Shown here one piece after another: positions 36,841 to 49,418 of a stretch of DNA of 64,000 bases. Position 1 is the stretch's first letter. Each line of letters begins with the position of its first letter. Below the pieces are notes generated by a model, which was not told the DNA's origin, made no database searches, and was given only the letters and a program-made list of their open reading frames with translations. This DNA comes from Zelopaecilomyces penicillatus (taxonomy: Eukaryota; Ascomycota; Sordariomycetes; Hypocreales; Pseudodiploosporaceae): the NCBI GenBank assembly GCA_005765155.1, contig VCCP01000001.1:4898001-4962000 (forward strand). The letters are read 5' to 3'. Both the position numbers and the translations under genes were made by a program.

Positions 36841-37595
36841 TTATAGTCCGGATTTGGGGAATGAATAACGGTTCCGTCGAAGCTCATCGGCGGCCTTCAT
36901 GTTTCGCTCAGCAGCTTGCTGTGCCTGTTGTTTGGCTGCAAGCGCGTTGATCTTTTCGCGGGCCCTCATGAGGCTGCCATTGTCCTGCTGCTTGAGTTTG
37001 GCCCGGATATCATATAGGGCCATGAGGGTGGTCGCTCGCTCGAGGTCATCATCGAACTGCGGGGCGAACGGTCAGTACACAAGAATGGGAAAAAAACTCG
37101 AGCCAGGTTCAAAAAACTCCACGACAAAATCACCAAACTCCCCCATCAAAAGAAACATGGCAAAAATGACGACAAGATTTTATCTGCCAACCATACCTCA
37201 GAATCTACTCGCCGAGGGGTGCCGGGGATCGAGTTTGCTGCGGAGCCTGACTTGGGAGAGCTGATGAGAATGCGCCGACCCAGTTTGTCGAACCTAGGCT
37301 GGGAACCGGTCTCGGAGGACCAGGCTCGCCTTAGAACAGATGGTCTCTCCTGCTGAGACGCCGCGGGTGAATCGGCCTTGACGAACTCAGTCCTCATGAT
37401 GGGAATGTTTGCTTGGACGATGGCAGCGGCAGCCTCTGGTTCCTGTAAACGCGCGAAGCATTGATTAGAAACGGCACCGACGCAGGCGATGTGTATTCTG
37501 TAAGGGTAGGAGGATATAAATAAAAAATGAAAACGTACTGCGGCGCCAAGATTACTTAAATCAGCGAGGACCTGGGAAAGCTGTAGGCTCTCCAT
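36841..37595 (-). CDS. Conserved-looking helical protein of unknown function
   Basis: I do not recognise this protein. Three exons, 37539-37595, 37197-37442 and 36841-37056, join in phase 0 (introns of 96 and 140 bases with GTACGT and GTATGG donors) to give 172 residues. The N terminus (MESLQLSQVLADLSNLG) is amphipathic. The middle is serine/proline-rich with GRRILISSP and TPRRVDSE, resembling phosphorylation sites. Residues about 102-160 form a long charged helix with heptad character (MALYDIRAKLKQQ, then AREKINALAAKQQAQQ), so a coiled coil is likely. No signal peptide or membrane span is seen. Clean splice sites and the change of composition at exon borders support a real gene. The frame stays open 5' of the ATG to a TTG at 37856, so an extra upstream exon is possible. 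Confidence 0.65.
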
Positions 37596-39785
37596 TGTAG
37601 ATCGAGGGTCTTCGTCGTGGTGGTTTAATTCGGGTTCACCCAGGGCTGAGGGGGGGATTTGCGATACTGCTGATTCCGGCGCGGGGCGTGCTTCTTCTTC
37701 TTTGCGGACGCATGCAAAGGAAGGGGAGACGGAGGTGAAAAGGCCAAAATTGGGGGTTCCCTGGTGGAAAATGAGGTTTTCGGGTGTTCCCAGGGAAGTG
37801 CGCTCTGTCGAGAGATTGGGAAGAGTGCGACCGTTGGCAAAAATACCAAAGGACAATAGAAATTTCGAAAAGCAAAGGTTGGTGGTGGTTGGTTTCGTGG
37901 TAGGTTAAAGGTTGGTTTGATGGGACGAAGTTCCCCCAAGTACAGCCAAAGTTTACCCTGCACACAAAACCTACCCAAAGACACCTTTGGTATTACTTGG
38001 CAAAAAAAGACGCGCTAGAAAGCTAGGTGTGTGTACCAGTGGCTTGTAGGCTTTGTAGGGGGAAAAGGGAACACAAAAAACCTGGCAGATGGAGGCGCAC
38101 CCATCAAAAGTCTTTCAGGGCGGTCAAATCGAATTGGATCCATACCTGCATGTGCGTAGGAGGCACACGACCGCTGTAGGCAGCCGGGTGTTTGTTCAGG
38201 CGTAAAAGTGGAGAGGTAGCCAATTGGCCCGGCTGGCTGTTTTTTCAGCGGTCATCGCCCTGTGACCCTTGCTCTTTGGCCCCCCCCCCGCCTCTCTCTC
38301 CCCACACTTTGTTGAGGACCCCCCCGCGGATGGATCCCGGTTCATCAGAGGCAAAATCGTGGCAACGATCAGCTTCTCTCCCTGGTATTGATCAGCAGAG
38401 GGCAGCGCAAGCATGGCAATTATCTTCCAACTGACGATCAGTTCTTAACTACTGATGCAGTAATACTTACTGTATCCAGGTATGTAATTCCGGGGAAGTG
38501 CTAACCTTACGCAGAGCATTTCTGATTATTACTTCCAAGAGTATCGACATTTAAATCCAACAAACACCAAGCTTTCATTCTGCAAACTCACTTGGCAGAC
38601 CGCCCTGGACAGACGGATAAGTTGGGGGGCATTACGCAACGGGTAGATGGAATGGGCACGTTCGCACTGCTCCGACAGCCTTGTCAGGCGACCATTTCGT
38701 CTGCCTCCTCTCTCTCACTCTCCATCTCCCTCAAACTTGATGCTTCCATGTTAGATGGGAGATGCATCCTCTCGCATCCTGCACATCCTGTTCTCCGCCA
38801 TCTCCCACACTAGTTTTCTTAACTTTATCCCTTCGTCCAGCGTCTGGGTGCATGCTAGCAACTCCTCATAGGTTGGTAAACAGTTAGGAGGGAGGGGGAG
38901 GTATCTTATCTACCTAATTACTTTGTAGTTCCGGCCGTGCGAGTGTTGCTTATCCAGAGAACTGGTGGAGAGTTGTAGCCCCCCTCTCTCCCACTTGACG
39001 CAATTGTACTTGAATCTTACGTGGGCTGTATACCCGACTTCCAAGTTGTAGACAGACATCCCAAGTTATGAAGCTGCCTAGACAAGACGTCCCCGGACTT
39101 TCCGACTAGTAGCCTTTGCCCTGCATGGAGAGGTAGACCTCACACCAAAGTACAGAATGCCAAGTGAAAAATACAGGACTTGGAGCGTTGTCAACACCCC
39201 TGTCTGTAAGCGGCATCTGCTAGCATTGGTGCTACGTATTCAGATGGCATAATTGCTATTATATTACTGGTAGTGACCCCGCTTGTCGCCGCAGGCCGAC
39301 CCAAACAGACGGTACCAACCAAACAGATCAGAAACAGAAAACCCAGGCAACACCGTCACCGACTCGTTAGCACTCCTGTAGCTGACCTTATGTGACTTTG
39401 GATGAACACTCAACCCTATGTCAACAATCGTAACATTCATTCCTGCAGAGCTAAGCTTGTGGCAGAGCATCCATTTTAAGTTATGGAACTCAGAACAGGC
39501 CTACACTCACATTATTACACAAAATCACATGAGTCTCTCTTAGCTGGTGTGATTACAATAGAGACGAGGATTCAAATTGTTATTCTTGTTTTATTTTTTA
39601 TTCATAAGCCTGTAGCAGAATCAATACAATATAGGCCAATCTTTCCCAGGCGCCATAACCCTGTGCCTTCCATCAGTGCGTACTACTTTTTAAGGATGTT
39701 CCAATCATAGGTACCCGGGCCGTGAGTGAGTTTCGTCGGGGGTGCATGTAGGATGGCATCATTTCGCTTCGCTGCTCATGCGTCA
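37596..39785. other. Gene-free stretch, 2.2 kb
   Basis: No gene is seen. It includes the promoter of the 172-residue protein gene and, on the right, the pyruvate carboxylase 3' UTR. C-rich runs lie near 38281 and 38320. Confidence 0.55.
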
Positions 39786-42700
39786 TCATTCGGACTTTGT
39801 GATTCGGCAGACCAGGTCGGAGCCATCAACGGAATCGCCTTCCTTGACTTGTAGGCTGGCAACCTTGCCGCTGTGTGGTGCGGAGATGACCATTTCCTAA
39901 ACCACCAGTGTCAGTAACCATAACAAGACAATTTATGAAAATATAGTAGATAGAACTTACCATCTTCATGGCCGAGAGAACGGCAATAGGATCCCCCTTC
40001 TTAACATCCGAGCCCTCGTGAACCCGCAGCTCAACCAGAACACCAGACATCGGAGCACCGACCTGGCTGGAATCGCTCGTATCCACCTTGGGCCGGCTGA
40101 TATTCTCAACGGCAGCCTTCTTGTCGATGACTGTCACTTGTCGAACCTCGCCGTTCATCTCGAAGAAAACCTCTCGCTGACCAGTGTTCTCGCTCAGGGG
40201 GCCGACGGCAAGGAGCTTAAGAATCAGGATCTTGCCCTTCTCCAGCTGTACATTGAATTCCTCGCCAATTTCGGGTCTAGTCAGGAAGTATCTGGTGGGC
40301 AATACTGAGAGGTCACCGTACAAGTTGATAAACGCCTTGTAATCTTCAAAGACCTTGGGGTACATGACATACGACGCAATGTCGCACTCTGTGACTCCTC
40401 CGCCAAACTTCTTGCCAAGCTCGCGCTTGACCTTGACGAAATCCACAGGATCAAGGAATAAGCCTGGTCGCTTGTCTAGCTTCCGTCGTCCACGAAGAGC
40501 GTCAGTTCGCAAAGGCTCAGGGAACCCTCCGTATGGCTGGCCCATTAGACCCTCCAGAAACTCGAGCACGGATCCAGGGAAATCAAGCTCAGAAGCACGA
40601 GCCTTGACATCCTCGGCTGACAGGCCGTTCGAAACCATGAATTGGGCAAGATCTCCCACAACCTTGGACGTAGGAGTCACCTTCACAATATCTCCGAGGA
40701 GATCGTTGGCATGCTCGTATGCCTTCTTTGTCTCTAGCCACTGGGATCCTAGACCCAATTGCGATGCCTGGAACATCATATTTGTTAGCTGACCTCCGGG
40801 GATTTCGTGCTCATACACCTCGGGGTCGGGACCAGCGAGGTGGGCCTCAAAGGGTGAGTAGAGAAGACGGAGCTGAGACCAGTACACGTCGAGAGCTCGA
40901 ACTTGCCGAGGGTCAAGGCCAGGGTCAAGCTCGCTACCTTCGAGAGAGGCAATGATGGCGTTAATGCTAGGCTGTGAGGTCATTCCAGACAAGCTGTCAG
41001 TGGCTGCATCAACAGCATCGGCACCCGCCTTGGCACAGGCCACCATAGAGGCAACACCAGTACCCGCGGAATCGTGCGTGTGGACGTGGATAGGCAGGTC
41101 GGGGTACTTCTCTCGGACGGCGCCAATCAAGAGGGTGGCGGCATGGGGTTTCAGGACACCAGCCATATCCTTGATGCCAAGAACGTGGATATCAAGCTTG
41201 ACAAGCTTGTCAACCAAATCGAGGTAATACTCCAGGTTATACTTCTTCTTAGGGTTAAGCATGTCACCGCTGTAGCATACGGTACCCTCAACAACACCAC
41301 CGGCTTTGTGAACTGCCTTGATACCGACCTCGAGCTGGTCAATATCATTCAGGGCATCAAAGACACGGAAGATGTCGACACCGTTCTTCTTTGCCTGATC
41401 AACGAAATGATCAATAGCATTGTCAGGTAGCGATGAGTATGCGACACCGTTGGCGCCGCGCAGAAGCATCTGGAAAGGGATATTTGGAATCATCTTTCGC
41501 ATTTTGCGCAGACGATCCCAGGGGTCCTCGTAGAGGAATCTCATGGCAACATCGAAGGTGGCGCCGCCCCAGCACTCCAAACTGTACAGGTTGGAGAGAG
41601 CATGGCTTGTCTCCTTGGCAATGCCCAAGAGATCAACAGTACGAACACGGGTGGCCAGCAGAGATTGGTGGGCATCACGCCAGGTTGTGTCCATGAGAAG
41701 ACATCCCTTGTAATCTCGGACAGCTTTGGCAAAGGCTTTGGGGCCCTTCTCAAGAATAATGTTCCTCCAGCCCTGCTGGCAAGGCTGGCTAACGTCAACT
41801 TTGTCACCGTTGGAAGTGACCAGCTCAGGTGGGACAATCTCGCCCTTGAACTTGGGCTCGCCAATTTGACCCTTGATAGAGCTACCGTTTACGGCTACAT
41901 CACCAAGATACGCCAGGAGCTTCTGGGCACGGTTCTGGCTGCCAACAAGGTCGAACAACTGAGGGGTATCGTCGATGAATGTTGTCCAGCAATTTCCATC
42001 GATAAAGGTAGGATGTGTCAGAAGGGATGCCAGGAAGGGGATGTTTGTCTTGACACCTCGAACACGGAACTCGATCAGGGCTCGGAGAACCTTTCTGCGA
42101 GCGATTTCGTAGGTTGAACCGTGACATGTGCATTTGACCAACATGGAGTCGTAGTGGGGGGTGATGACAGCACCGGCAAAACCATTGCCACCATCGAGAC
42201 GAACGCCGTTGCCGCCTGCAGATCGGTAGACTTCAATCTTGCCTGTGTCCGGTCGGAAGTTCTCGGCAGGGTCCTCAGTGGTGATACGGCACTGAATAGC
42301 AAAGCCACGGGTGGAGATGCGGTCCTGAGTCAGACCAAGCTGAGAAAGAGTAGCACCTGCAGCAATCTGAATCTGGGCAGCGACGATGTCAATGCCAGTA
42401 ATTTCCTCAGTGATGGTATGCTCGACTTGAATTCGAGGATTGATCTCAATGAAGTAGTAACGGTTTTGCTGGTCAACTAAGAACTCCGCCGTGCCTGCGT
42501 TGCGGTAGTTGACGGACTTGGCTAATTTGACGGCATCTGACAGGATAGCATCTCGTACTTCTGTTGGCAGATCCTTGGCTGGAGCAATTTCAACAACCTT
42601 TTGGTGTCGACGCTGGACAGAGCAATCGCGCTCGTACAGATGGACGATGTTGCCATGGTTGTCACCAAGCAGTTGAACCTCAATGTGCTTGGGCCTGTCA

Positions 42701-44034
42701 AGGAATCGTTCGACAAATACGGTGCCATTTCCAAAGGCAGACTTTGCCTCAGAGGTTGCCCGCTCGAAGCTCTCCTTTAGGCTTGCGGCTTCACGGACTA
42801 CTCGCATGCCACGGCCACCACCACCATAAGCAGCCTTGATGATGATGGGGAACCCATACACGTCTGTGAATGATTTGACCTCCTCGTATGTTGCGACAGC
42901 GTCTTCGGTTCCTGGAACAACGGGAACACCAGCCGCGATGGCAAGCTTGCGAGCAGAGACCTTGTCACCGAGAGCATCAATTACCTCGGGAGAAGGGCCG
43001 ACGAACTTGAAGAAGGAAACTTATGTTAGCCTAGGGTTGTTCTAGTTGTAGTCAATCACATAGAGTGATAATCTTACAATAAGTCCAGCTTTTTCGACAT
43101 TGCGAGCGAACTCGGCGTTTTCGGAGAGGAAACCGTAACCTGAGCCAATTATCAGTGCCTACTCTGCGGGCTTTGGAAATAAACCCATATTTGGAGTTAC
43201 AGCTTGCAAGGGCAAAAACTAACCAGGGTGAACCAATTGTGCACCGTGCTCAACGGCAATCTTGATAATCTCATCGCCAGCGAGATAAGCTCCGACAGGG
43301 GTGTATTGCCCTCTCTTGCCAATGACGTATGCTTCATCAGCCTCTGTATCTCAGATGTCAGTGCAGTCCCAATTAGTAGGCAGTAAGAGGCAGTGCTGGA
43401 ATCCTTACTTTGCCTGTGCATGCTCAAGCGATCCTCATAACTAAGCAGGTCAGTTGATGCATCGCCTAGAAGTTGCACTGCATGAGGGCGGCGCTTTACC
43501 TAAAGACGGCGATGGTATGTAACGAAAGCTCGTGGGCCTAATAGAAAAAGAAGTCAGCCCAGTGCAATTGCAGGACCGCAATGGACAATGAAACTCTAGA
43601 CAGAAACTTACAGTTCTGAAGATCTATCCGGACGGACGAGACTAGGTTAGCACTGGACAACTAGGATTATGCGGGAGGGGAGCGTTGCCGACAGAGTCGA
43701 CGGGGCGGCGCATCATACTCGGATGGCTAGACAAAGGTCAGCATGGGCAATCTTGTTACCAGGAAGCGACGGGACGAGGAAGACTTACGAATTTCACCAC
43801 GATTGGCAACTAGGCAAAAGAAACAAGAGTGTCAGCAGAGTCGAGACCAATTGAGGCCACGCGAGCCATGCTATCTGGCTGCAGCTTACCAAGGATTTTC
43901 TTCAGCTGCATAATGCTGGAGTTGGCCCGGATGTGATGAATCGTCTGGGCCTCCTTGGGCTCATCGATATCCTCATCATCTTCGAAGACATCGTTAAAGG
44001 TCAACGCTTGCTGGGGGAGCGATGGGACCGCCAT
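39786..44034 (-). CDS. pyc: Pyruvate carboxylase
   Basis: This biotin enzyme makes oxaloacetate from pyruvate, bicarbonate and ATP. Ten exons give 1197 residues (yeast about 1180): 43890-44034, 43789-43809, 43719-43726, 43612-43623, 43500-43537, 43409-43440, 43224-43343, 43078-43139, 39961-43005, 39786-39896. Order: biotin carboxylase with VANRGEIPIR, YEDRLSMHRQK, GYGFLSEN and the ATP-grasp glycine loop GGGGRGMRVV; carboxyltransferase with LLMDTTWRDAHQSLLATR and the HVHTHDSAGT metal site; C-terminal biotin carrier with AMKM-E, biotinylated Lys1160. The last intron falls exactly between AMKM and the following Glu. There is no mitochondrial presequence; the N terminus is acidic (DVFEDDEDIDE), so the enzyme is probably cytosolic as in other ascomycetes. 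Exons of 21, 8 and 12 bases are needed to encode the invariant RGEIPIRIFRTAHEL segment. Confidence 0.97.
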
Positions 44035-47000
44035 GGTGAGCAGGCAAGCCGAGCAGGAGCAGGGTGAGGAGGAGAACAGAGACGGAGACGAAGGCGAGAT
44101 GATGATGATGGGAGATGAAGATGAAATTGAGGACGATTGACCGTTCCCCAGAAAGATAGGGCAGGGTTGGAATGAGGACAGAACAAAGTTTGGCAGAGCA
44201 GCGCCGAGCTGGTCGCGCTATGAAGGGCTAGGACAGCCTATGAAGAGCTCCGAGGGTCGGTTGCTCGGTAGGACGGCGGGGTGAGTTCGGCCAAGTGGGG
44301 GGAGGGGTAATCTGTGGAAGCTGCTATCAGTCAGTCTATCAGTTGCTGTGACAATTCGATCATATCTTCTGGAGTGATGGAGGTGTGGTTCGTAGAGGGG
44401 TAGGTACTGCTGAGGTATAGTACCTGATAGGCAAGTACAGCGCCAGTACCCAGCAACTCCTATATCACGCACCAGACAGCAACAAAAGCACCAGTTTGTT
44501 GTCTCACGACACACTGAAAAGGTCAAGGCAAGAGAGTGGGTTTGAGGAGGAACAGGCGACACGAGGAATGGAGAATGAGGAAGAGAGAACAGCGTGAGGA
44601 CGACGCAGACTTTGTACCTTGGAGGCCAGACGGGTTTCCAGGCTCGGTGACACACAGGCTTTGCATCCACACGCTCACCTAAGGTTATCCATAATGGCGC
44701 TGCTACATTCCTGGTACCAACGTTACGGTACAGGGCAGGTACTTACTTGCTTCGCACACCTACCGGTTATGTGGATTGTTTCGTTGGTAGTTTATTTTAG
44801 TCGCGGGTTTCGACCAAGCCATGTTGAGCGGCCAGACGCAAGATGTACCATCAGAGATATGCAGCGGCTACGACGTTGAGGGAGATCTCAATGTGCCGCT
44901 AGGACGAGATAGCCCACGCTGACCCCTGCTGGCCAACTCCCCTGTTGCTCCCTCTCCTTCGCACCTCTCCTAGTCCACAAGGTCCCCCTCCCATGGAGAG
45001 CTCAGCAGACCACACGCTGACCCGGCGGGAGCCAAGAGAGGAAAGGCGAGAGTGCGGTTAATGAGGGAAGCGAGAAAAATCAAAGTAAAACAGAAATACA
45101 GGGCATTCCATGACATGAAAATGATTACTAGCAGCCGCCATAACCACTCTTTTCCGGGCGTTGGGCATGGCGTGCCGCCCAGGATAAGGATCTTGGCCGA
45201 AAACCGGCGCCCGCACCTCGTCGGGCTTCTCTTTCTCTTGTCTTGATTCACAGCAGAAACATGCGTTTGGTCAGGGTGTGCGCAATTGTCTGGGTTGGTT
45301 ACAGATAAAGGTGGGCGAGAGCAGCGGCCCTGGTCCGGGGGGGGAAACATCAAAGCAGAAAACCCCGTGAAGCAAGAGGTAAAAGACAAAGAAAATAAAC
45401 ATAAAAATAAACATTGACATGACACTCGTAAGCGTGCAGACAGACGCGTACGACTGCTACTGCTACTACAACTCCAAGTCCGCTTTCTGCTACCATAAGT
45501 GGTATGCTAACTCTGGGTGTAATACAACACCCCCCCATGCCCAGACGTCGCACTCGTTGAAATGATGAGAAAGGAGAGCGAGGCGCAGGGAAATGGGAAT
45601 GGGGGGCCGGCGGGACTTGGATAAACTCAAAACGCACCAATCTTGCGACAAATGGGGGCTTGCTCTTGGCATCACTGGCCGGGCCCGTTACTACAGCACG
45701 GTACCACGTATCGGCCTTCTAGCCATGTTGGGGGTTTGTTTTTTTCTTCTTGTTTAAAGGTAAATGATGAGTGAGGGTGACGATACTGACAATGATGACG
45801 ATGACAATGATATAACGGTTTGCGAAAATGGTTGTGTACTTGCATGTTATCCGGCAGTGCTGATTGGTCAATGCTGCGCACGTTTTTCTGTATCATGGAT
45901 GCGGGTGCGGGTAACCCCAGCCTGTTCATCTATCAAAAGGTTATCACAGCTTTGGTCACCGTAATGACAAGCAACCCCCCCTTCCCCCCTCATACGACGC
46001 TGTCCTCAACAACACGTCGTCCGCTCTTCAATTGCCGGTTTCATAACTTATAAACGAATAAATAATCAACGCAAAATGCTGTGCTCATATGATGACTAAT
46101 GAATCTACCTGCCTGCCTGCCTGCCTTTTGAATACCTCAGGTAGTAGGTAGTAGCTGTCGCAATGCCTCTTGCTACACGCCGGAAATGACAAAGCATGGC
46201 TAGGGTTGCAACCAAGCCCACTCGATTGTTAATCTTCTGTTTTTATCTCGCATTCACCTATCCCGTACCCCATGGAACGCAACTTGCAGCTCCCCTGGGG
46301 CCGTTCCGTTCGCGTCTCTGTTCCCATGAACGTGCTGCTCTCTCTCTCTCTCTGTGCCGAGGACCATTTTCCTTCAAGACGCCACGACTGTGAGCTGGCG
46401 TGCCCTTGGGCCGACAAAGCGCGACGACAGCCGCAACTCTAGCCAGTTGACCCGCTGAATGATCGGGACAACTCGACACGACTTCAGTTCGTCTACTTTT
46501 CGTGATTTTCCAGTGTCGTTCCTGACGATTTTCGCGGTCCTGAGCCGTGCCTCGCCGTCTCGCCGTCTTGCCGAGGTATCCTCCCCCCGTACTAAAATAT
46601 TTCCGCCATCAGGCATGAGAGATTCCTAGGTTGTACATACCTAATGCAGGCCATGGCCCTTGTGCGTGTCTTGGGTCTTGACTCTCTTCCTTCCATCGCC
46701 GACGACGTGGAGCCTAATGGTCTGTCTGGGCTGTGGGCATTCTGCAACATAGCGCCGTAAGGCCTGTCTATTCTCTCTTTCTGACAATCCTGCACTTCGG
46801 GTAGCGCCTCACCTACCCACGGACGGCATGTAACATCGCGAATGCTGGGCCTGCTCGGTCCGGGCAGGCTTCCAGTTCTCCTCTCCCAAGGCCCTATCCT
46901 ATGTACAGCATAATAACCTTCCTTTCATCGTGGGCCATCATCATGGGTCGCGAGGGGGCTGTGTCTGCCTTTGCATGCTTCCCTCCCGAACGATGTTCCT

Positions 47001-47210
47001 CTGATAATCGGTGTGAAAGATTCTCCCGTCCCCATCCCGCCGTGTTACATATGTGCGAGTCTCCGCGTGCCTCTCACCCGAGATAAGTTAGTAGGTTGAG
47101 TCCAAAGTAGGTTGTAGATCGCCAGTCTTGGCAGTGTAGTATAGAGATGCACGAGCATCCCGCACAGGCAAGGGGTTTTAGGAACAGGATAGGCAGTCCA
47201 AGTTACACGC

Positions 47211-47247
<37 letters not shown>

Positions 47248-48647
47248 GCAAGCATCACAATACCCATCCTTGTCCTACCTTATTGTCCTACCGACATGAA
47301 AATGATACCCCACGGACATGCGGATCACCACCCCGCGGCCCAATGGCTTTCCCTCATACAAGGAACTCCGCGAAAAACTACCTCAACAGCCCAGGGCCCT
47401 TGTTGCCAAGTTGGAGAAAAGAACAACAAGAAGAAAAAGAAGCAGAGGCACCGAGTAATGGATGAGATTCCTTCGACCTTGGCTGCTGCTTGGCGGATTC
47501 ATAGCCTAATACTCTGCAGATTCACGGACAGATTCCGGTATCCGACTACGTATGCTGGAGAACAACGATCCTTTTGATTCCTCCCCCAATAGAAGCACGA
47601 TATAGCCCGTGAGGTTGCATCATCTGCCATTTCCCCTCACCTTTTCGGTTCCAGTTGCTCCCTTTGAATCTTCATCCTTTCAAATAACGTTTCTAGTGTC
47701 GTTGTACTCGGAACGTATATCCCATAGGTACTAATGCCATTTAGCCGCAACTCCCTCCAATACAACACCATAACCCTACCCAGTGTATTGGACCCAACCT
47801 TTTCTTCCACCAACACCTAGCTAACTCTAACACAAATCCCACTTTCAAATCACGAAAAGAACACTCCTAGTTCCCGTCGGTAATTTTCCCTCTCCTTGTT
47901 TTCACACATTTGCTGTACAGATGTATTCCAAAGATACCATGTGCAACCACAACAAGCAACTCTCTCTCTCTCTCTCTTCCCCAAAGTCACGGTTACCCGA
48001 GGCTAGCCTCGGAGCACAACCAACACGATAATGCATCGTATCCTCCCCAAAGCTTGACACATGAGATCGTAATGCATGGTACCTTCCTCGGATCTACAAG
48101 CCTTTAAGCAGTCACGTCAACGGCACAAATCGGGAAGCTCAATTCGCATTCTTTAAAGCCGGTTCTTTTCCGTCGAACAGTCTGCATGGAATCCCTGACA
48201 ATGAGCCAGACGCCAGCCCAGAGTTCGTCAAACAATGGTGATTTCGGGATCGAAGAACCCGACATGCATATCATGCTCAGGTCTTAGTTGGTCAAATTTT
48301 GCATCATTGTTTGGCAGATTAGTTCAAGTGCTCTAGTCGATGTGTTCTTGATATCAATTGTTCATCTATGGCCACAAGACAAACCGCTCGCTAGAAAGTT
48401 TATCTTTTTTTCCGTTTCAAATCCCTCCGAGAAAGCCATCCAGAAAGGCTAGGTAAAGTGGTGGTACAAAGGCAGCCCAACTTGATCATATCAAGAAAGC
48501 TCTGCCGCGTGCCGCCAGCACGGCATTACCGCTGCCAGGCTTTTCAAGCTGCAGCTGAAACTTCTTCCCGACTCTAATAGCGACAACCACCAATAAAACG
48601 CCTCATCTATCCCCTTTGGCAAACACATACACACACAGACGCATTTC
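44035..48647. other. Gene-free stretch between pyc and MPC1, 4.6 kb
   Basis: No supportable gene. The left 600 bases contain CT/GA-rich DNA (44041-44150) next to the pyc start and several GGTAC/TACC motifs near 44400. A T30 run lies near 47217, and a CT run near 47958. Presumably it holds the pyc promoter and the MPC1 3' UTR. Confidence 0.55.
47217..47246. repeat. Poly-T tract (30 T)
   Basis: The longest homopolymer in the window. No flanking retroelement sequence or target duplication is recognisable, so it is listed as a simple repeat. Confidence 0.9.
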
Positions 48648-49418
48648 TTATTTGCTGAGGGCGTCCTTTGCAATATCCTCAGTCCTTTCGGCCGTGTTTT
48701 TGGCAGCCTCTAGTCCCTTCTCCAAGGCCAACTTCTCTTTTCCACCCCATTGATGATATTGTAGGTATCGGTAACCCTGTGTGAGCTGCGCACCTTCGTT
48801 GACAAAGTGGCACAGGAAGAGCAAGTAGTTCTTTGGCGAAACAGCGAGGGCGTATCGCATGAAAGTCGCAGAGTAGATACAGAGAGCACCAGTCATCTGT
48901 CCAGAGATCCTATATGCAACAAGACAAGATGTGGTCAGCAAGTTGCTCCAAAAAGGGGGGGTGAGCCGCCGGTCTCGGCAGCGAGGTTTGAGAAACACCA
49001 GTAAATTGAATTACTCACAAATCAGGGCTCTTTCGTGTGTCCAGAACAGCGGCAATTGGAATACCAAAGTTTGATACCGGGCCCCAGAAATCTGTCGTGA
49101 TACAATGTCAGCACCAAAACTCAAGGCCATTTGAATACCCGTCCAACACTATCGGCTTCCTCCATTCTAGCCAATGGCTAATGGAATAGAGAAACATCTC
49201 CCGAATCCAACTATCCAGTTACGAAGCGCGGTAGAATACCATAGAGTGCTTCGCCTTTTTCGACGCAGCGATCACCGGTCGAGTCATATTTGTCCGAGTA
49301 CTCAATTCCATATGGAGGGTGTGGGTACACTAGGGAGCAACGTACGTGTAGAGCAGACATAGTTGAGCACCGGGTGGGCTCTGATCTTTGCATTGATCGC
49401 CTTCACAAATGCAGCCAT
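48648..49418 (-). CDS. mpc1: Mitochondrial pyruvate carrier subunit 1
   Basis: MPC1 and an MPC2/3 partner form the inner-membrane carrier that brings pyruvate into the matrix. Three exons, 49346-49418, 49019-49091 and 48648-48909, give 135 residues (family about 110-135). Signature stretches in order: THFWGPVSNFGIPIAA, DTRKSPD, ISGQMTGALCIYS, FMRYALAVSPKN, and NEGAQLTQGYRY. Three short hydrophobic spans are expected, with a charged, helical C-terminal tail rich in Lys, Glu and Ala. Intron 1 (49092-49345, 254 bases) is the longest intron found here; removing it restores the CSTHFWG junction exactly. The start at 49418 (MAAFVKAINAKI) gives a short amphipathic N terminus typical of MPC1, and no cleaved presequence is needed. 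Confidence 0.96.
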
